From: Pseudonocardia oceani | GTDB taxonomy: Bacteria > Actinomycetota > Actinomycetes > Mycobacteriales > Pseudonocardiaceae | Direction: 5' to 3' | Assembly: GCF_019263585.2 (NCBI RefSeq) | Contig: NZ_JADQDF010000001.1 | Span: forward strand, 868,001 to 932,000 | DNA: 64,000 bases | Position numbers and translations under genes: made by a program | The notes under the pieces: model-generated | The model's input: only the letters and a program-made list of their open reading frames with translations | The model's database searches: none | What the model was told of the DNA's origin: nothing | In this document: in pieces, positions 59,812 to 64,000 of the stretch | Numbering within the stretch: the stretch's first letter is position 1 | Layout: each line of letters begins with the position of its first letter

Positions 59812-60854
59812 CGGCGCACCCCCGGCAGCGCCGCGCCGAGGAACGCCCCGACGCCCGCCACCGCGAACGCCACGGCGGCCGCACCGGCCGCGCGCCACAT
59901 CGCGGGCGCGTCGCGGGTGGGCACGACGGGGTCCGGCGGCAGGCCGTAGACCTCGGGCTCGTCGAGCAGCAGGAAGAACGCGCCGTCGCCGCCCACGCCG
60001 TCGTCGGGGTCGCGGCCGTAGAGCCGGGCCTCCTCGACGCCGAGCCCGTGCAGCTGCTCGAGGCGGCGGTCGGCGCGCTCGCGCAGCTCGTCGAGGTCGC
60101 CGAACTGGATCGAGTTCGTCGGGCACGCCTTGGCGCACGCGGGCTCCAGGCCGTCGCCGATGCGGTCGTAGCAGAGCGTGCACTTCTGGGCGCGGCCGTC
60201 GTCCTCGCGGCGGTCGATGACGCCGTAGGGGCAGGCCGAGACGCAGTAGCCGCAGCCGTTGCAGATGTCCTGCTGCACGACGACCGTGCCGAACTCGGTG
60301 CGGAACAGCGAGCCCGTCGGGCACACGTCGAGGCACCCGGCGTGCGTGCAGTGCTTGCAGACGTCCGACGCCATCAGCCAGCGAACGGAACTGCGGACCT
60401 CGGCCCCGGTCGCGTCGCCCGGGCGGGAGAAGGACGGCATGCCCAGCTCCTCCGGGTCGTGCGGGAGCGGCGAGGTGCCCAGCTCCGACCCGCCCCGCGG
60501 CGCCGCCCCCAGCCGCGGCTCCACCGCGTGGGAGGTCTGCGGCAGCCCGGACGGGCCGGTCGGCAGCAGGTCCAGCGCCGGCTCCTGGTGCCCGATCCCG
60601 CGCTCCTGCTCGATGAACGCGACGTGCCGCCACGAGTCGGCGCCGAGCATCCCGGTGTTGTCCATCGACATGCCGAGCAGGTCGAGCCCGTCCTCGGGCA
60701 CGGCGTTCCACTCCTTGCACGCCACCTCGCAGGCCTTGCACCCGATGCAGACCGAGGTGTCGGTGAAGAACCCGACGCGCGCCGGGTGCTCGGCGTAGCC
60801 GGCGTCGCCCGCCACGTCGTGCATCGGGCCGGACAGGCGGTTCCGCTCGGTCAT
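59808..60854 (-). CDS. formate dehydrogenase iron-sulphur subunit
   Basis: 348 aa from ATG 60854 (ATGA overlap with the alpha gene). Four ferredoxin-type clusters: CIGCKACEVACKEWN, CKHCTHAGCLDVCPTG, CNGCGYCVSACPYG, CTLCYDRIGDGLEPACAKAC. A ~70-residue insert between the first two sites is longer than usual. A C-terminal membrane helix (AAGAAAVAFAVAGVGAFLGA) anchors it. Passes electrons from FdhA to the NrfD-type subunit. Confidence 0.93.
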   Translation of the reverse strand: MTERNRLSGPMHDVAGDAGYAEHPARVGFFTDTSVCIGCKACEVACKEWNAVPEDGLDLLGMSMDNTGMLGADSWRHVAFIEQERGIGHQEPALDLLPTGPSGLPQTSHAVEPRLGAAPRGGSELGTSPLPHDPEELGMPSFSRPGDATGAEVRSSVRWLMASDVCKHCTHAGCLDVCPTGSLFRTEFGTVVVQQDICNGCGYCVSACPYGVIDRREDDGRAQKCTLCYDRIGDGLEPACAKACPTNSIQFGDLDELRERADRRLEQLHGLGVEEARLYGRDPDDGVGGDGAFFLLLDEPEVYGLPPDPVVPTRDAPAMWRAAGAAAVAFAVAGVGAFLGAALPGVRR

Positions 60855-63800
60855 GACGACTCCTCGGGGGACGGCGAGTCGGCGGTGTGCGGAACGCCCA
60901 GGGCGGTCGCCACGCGGGTGCCGGTCTCGGTCGTGATGCCCGCGCGGGCGCGCAGGTCGGCGAGCATCGCCACCAGGTCGGCGCCCCGCGGGCGCGGGCC
61001 GGGCCGGACGTCGCAGGTGGCGACCTTGCTCTCCTGGATGAAGACGTTGGTGTCGACGACGATCCCGAACAGGTCGTTGACGACGTCGCCGGACACGAGC
61101 CCGGAGTGTCCCCAGTGGTAGGGCAGCCAGACCTGGTGGATCACGCGGTCGTCGACGCGCAGGGGCGCCATCCGGTCGGTGACGACGACGCGCGCCTGGA
61201 CCGCCGCGCGGCTGGTGACGACGTGCGCGGTGCCCAGGTGCGTCAGCCCCCGCACCCGCGCGAGCTCCGGCGACACCTCGACGAACAGCTCCGGCTGCAG
61301 CTCCGCCAGGTAGGGCAGCTGCCGGCTCATCCCGCCCGCGGTGTGGTGCTCGGTGAGCCGCGCCGCGGTGAGCACGAACGGGAACACCTCCGAGTGCGCC
61401 TCGGGCGGCGACGGGTTCGACGGGTTGTCCGGACGCCCGTAGACCTTGCGCGTCGGGCTGCCCTGCTGGGTGTAGAGGGGGTTGCGCACCGGCGACTCGT
61501 GCGGCTCGTAGTGCGTCGGCAGCGGCCCGTCGACGACGCCGTGCGGCGCGTACAGCCAGGCCTTGCCGTCGGCCTGCATGATGAACGCGTCGTCACCGCG
61601 CAGGGCCGCCGGGCCGCAGGCGCCCTCGGGCGGCTCGTAGCCGGGCGGGACGTCCTTCGGGAAGTCCGGCACGTCGTCGCCGGTCCACTCGCCGCGCTCG
61701 GCGTCCCACCAGACCAGCTTCTTGCGCTCGCTCCACGGCCGCCCCTGCGGGTCGGCGGACGCCCGGTTGTAGAGCAGCCGCCGGTTCGCGGGCCACGTCC
61801 AGCCCCACTCGTTCTCGTAGGGGCCCTGCACGTCGTGGGGCTTGCGGCGCGCGGCCTGGTTGACGTCGTCGGCGTACACGCCCGTGTAGATCCAGCAGCC
61901 GGCCATCGTCGTCCCGTCGGCCTTGAGATCGGTGTAGGCGTTCACCGCCTCGCCCGTCGTCAGGTCGACGCCGTTGATCCGGCGCAGCACGTCGTCGGCC
62001 GAGGGCTCGTCGCCGTCGACCCGGTAGTCCCAGGCCAGCTTCTGCAGCGGCTCGTCGCGCGGGTCCGTCGAGGCCGCCACGCGCTCCCGCAGCCGGCGCC
62101 CCAGGTGGTAGGTGAACCACAGCTCGGAGCGCTGGTCGCCCTTCGGCTCGACGGCCTTCTCCCGCCACTGCAGCATCCGCTGGGTCTGGGTGAAGGTCCC
62201 CTCCTTCTCCACGTGCGACGCGGCGGGGAGGAAGAACACCTCGGTGCGACACTGCTCGGGGACGATCTCCCCGGTCTCGATCTCCGGCCCGTCCTTCCAG
62301 AACGTGGCGCTCTCGATCATGGCGAGGTCGCGGACGACGACCCAGTCGAGGTTCGCCATGCCCAGGCGCTGCAGCTTCCCGTGCACCGAGCCGACCGCGG
62401 GGTTCTGGCCGAGCACGAAGTAGCCCGACACCTTCCCGTCGACCATGTCCATGACCGTGCGGAAGGTGCCGTGGTCACCGTTGATCGCCGGCAGCCAGTC
62501 GAACCCGAAGTCGTTCTCGGGTGTGGCGTGCTCGCCGAAGTACTCCTTGAGCAGCGAGACGACGTAGGTGTCGGCGTCGTACCAGAACCCCTTCTGGCAG
62601 TCGGCCCGCAGGTGCTCGACGTACGCCGCCAGGTCCGGGTGCTGCCCCGCGCTCGGCATCGGCAGGTAGCCGGGCAGCAGGTTGAACAGCGTCGGGATGT
62701 CGGTGGAGCCCTGGATGCTCGCGTGCCCGCGCAGCGCGAACACGCCGCCGCCCGGGCGCCCGATGTTGCCCAGCAGCGTCTGCACGATCGAGCCCGCACG
62801 GATGTACTGCGCGCCGACGCTGTGCTGGGTCCACCCGACGCTGTAGACGAGCGCGGAGGTGCGGTCGCGCTTCGAGTTGGCCGTCCACGCGTCGCACACC
62901 GCGCGGAACAGCTCCGGCGGCGTCCCGCACACCCGCTCGACCATCTCCGGGGTGTAGCGGGCGTAGTGGCGCTTGAGGATCTGGAAGACGCAGCGCGGGT
63001 GCTGCAGCGTCGGGTCCTGCACGATCCCGCCGACGTTCTCGACGGCCGGCCCGCCCGAGCCCTCCTGCAGCGCGTCGGTCTCCTCCTTCGCCCGCTCCGG
63101 CCCGTCCGGCCCGCCCTCCCCCGCCGCACGCGTGTTCTCGTAGCGCCAGCTCGCGCCGTCGTAGCTCGCGGTCTCGGCGTCGTAGCCGCTGAACAGGCCG
63201 TCGAGGTCCTCGGTGTCGGCATAGCGCTCGTCGACGACGAACGACGCGTTGGAGTAGGCCGTGACGTACTCGCGGAAGTCCAGGTCGTTCTGCAGGACGT
63301 GGTGGATCACGCCGCCCAGGAACGCGATGTCGGTGCCGGCGCGGATCGGGACGTAGGTGTCGGCCAGCGCGCTGGTCCGCGTGAAGCGCGGGTCGATGTG
63401 GAACACGCGGGCGCCGCGCGCCTTCGCCTCCATGACCCACTGGAACCCGACCGGATGGGCCTCGGCCATGTTCGAGCCCATGATCACGATGCAGTCGGAG
63501 TTCGCGAGGTCTTCCTGGTAGTCGGTGGCGCCGCCGCGCCCGAAGGATGCCCCCAGACCGGGGACGGTGGCGGAGTGTCAAATACGGGCCTGGTTCTCGA
63601 TCTGGATGGCCCCGAGCGCGGTGAACAGCTTCTTGATGAGGTAGTTCTCCTCGTTGTCCAGCGTGGCGCCGCCCAGGCTCGCGAAGCCGGTCGTGCGGCG
63701 CAGCCGGTTGCCGTGCTCGTCGACGTCCTGCCAGCCGCTCTCCCGGGCGGCGAGGACGCGGTCGGCGATCATGTCCATCGCGGTGTCGAGGTCGAGGTCG

Positions 63801-64000
63801 GTCCACTCCGTCGCGTACGGGGCGCGGTAGCGGACCTTCTCCTCGCGCTGCGGGCCCGTCACGAGCTGCAGGCTGGCCGACCCCTTGGGGCACAGCCGTC
63901 CGCGGGAGATCGGGGAGTCGGGGTCGCCCTCGATCTGCACGACCCGCTCGTCGCGGACGTACACCTTCTGCGCGCACCCCACCGCGCAGAACGGGCAGAC
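60851..64000 (-). CDS. selenocysteine formate dehydrogenase catalytic subunit (cut by window end)
   Basis: 1049 residues visible; the 5' end lies beyond 64000. The [4Fe-4S] motif CPFCAVGC is at the window edge, then the Mo-bis-MGD domains of FDH-N type (DPDSPISRGRLCPKGSA). An in-frame UGA at 63578-63580 replaces the active-site residue: NQARI-UGA-HSATVPGLG then FGRGGAT is exactly the FdhA selenocysteine signature, the frame stays open for 909 more codons, and a SECIS-like hairpin follows. Oxidises formate to CO2. A start call at ATG 63487 or a stop at 63578 would be wrong. selA/B/C/D must be elsewhere. Confidence 0.93.
63549..63580 (-). promoter_or_regulatory. UGA codon and bacterial SECIS-like hairpin
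   Basis: On the minus strand the UGA (63580-63578) is followed by 12 bases and then GUCCCC-GGUCU-GGGGGC (63565-63549): a 6-bp stem (one U-G pair) with loop GGUCU. E. coli fdhF and fdnG SECIS elements bind SelB through a loop with GGUCU at about this distance. Within the coding sequence, as is usual in bacteria. Confidence 0.85.

Noticed and set aside
63488..63580. fdhA as a pseudogene or two genes because of the stop codon
   Set aside because: The stop is UGA at the known selenocysteine position, the flanking residues are the family signature, frame is kept, and a SECIS-like hairpin follows.
1..64000. tRNA, rRNA or replication origin
   Set aside because: No cloverleaf with the GGTTCRA T-loop pattern, no rRNA-like segment and no DnaA-box cluster was noticed while reading either strand; a covariance scan could still find a small RNA.

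Overview
The window is very GC-rich (often C or G at third positions), densely packed, uses many GTG starts and 1-4 base start/stop overlaps, and carries SARP/BTAD, ANTAR, SpoIIE-type phosphatase, DUF1990 and CGNR families. This points to an actinobacterium, most like Pseudonocardia and relatives. That placement is an inference from gene style; no rRNA or tRNA gene was seen.

Layout. 1-10.1 kb is housekeeping and small metabolic genes: a TetR end, an internally deleted SDR, two divergent DUF1990 paralogues, an AsnC-type regulator, HAD phosphatase, superoxide dismutase, RNase Z-like hydrolase, epimerase, VOC protein, PLP enzyme and cupin. A 1038-residue BTAD/ATPase regulator follows (10.2-13.3 kb), then an ATP-dependent DNA ligase and an anti-sigma-type kinase. 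15.0-23.1 kb is a catabolic island: aldehyde dehydrogenase, flavin-dependent monooxygenase, AraC regulator, CoA-transferase, HMG-CoA-lyase-type enzyme, flavin reductase and RibBA. All five of its transcription units carry the same CGGAT-type half-site twice, exactly 21 bp apart, next to the start; this reads as one AraC regulon that couples a two-component flavin monooxygenase to its reductase and to flavin synthesis.

24.8-27.1 kb is a gene graveyard of five truncated or frameshifted genes. 27.2-34 kb holds a CGNR regulator, a cluster of four perfect 16-bp palindromes, a collagen-like protein with no signal peptide, a frameshifted ZIP transporter, SelO and a hemerythrin-like protein. 35-40 kb holds manganese catalase, CtaG/DUF2243 membrane genes, two more decayed genes and serA. 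41.9-47.6 kb is a signalling cluster (STAS, MerR with a B12-type domain, STAS/HATPase, GAF-ANTAR, GAF-SpoIIE phosphatase). An IS982-type element and a 161-bp MITE-like element have inserted there at a CTAG where two convergent genes shared their stop codons, leaving both genes intact. 47.6-51.8 kb is a GntR-controlled FAH/hydrolase/amidohydrolase operon. 52.1-54.8 kb is an operon for a surface protein, a class F sortase, an ECF sigma factor and its anti-sigma factor. 55.0-58.6 kb is a three-subunit molybdenum aldehyde-oxidoreductase-type operon.

The right end (58.7-64.0 kb, minus strand) is a formate dehydrogenase operon. Its catalytic gene is split by an in-frame UGA that is followed, at the right distance, by a bacterial SECIS-like hairpin, so it is read here as one selenocysteine enzyme; it runs off the window. 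Short tandem repeats of 12-21 bp are unusually common throughout, and three sets begin on a stop codon.
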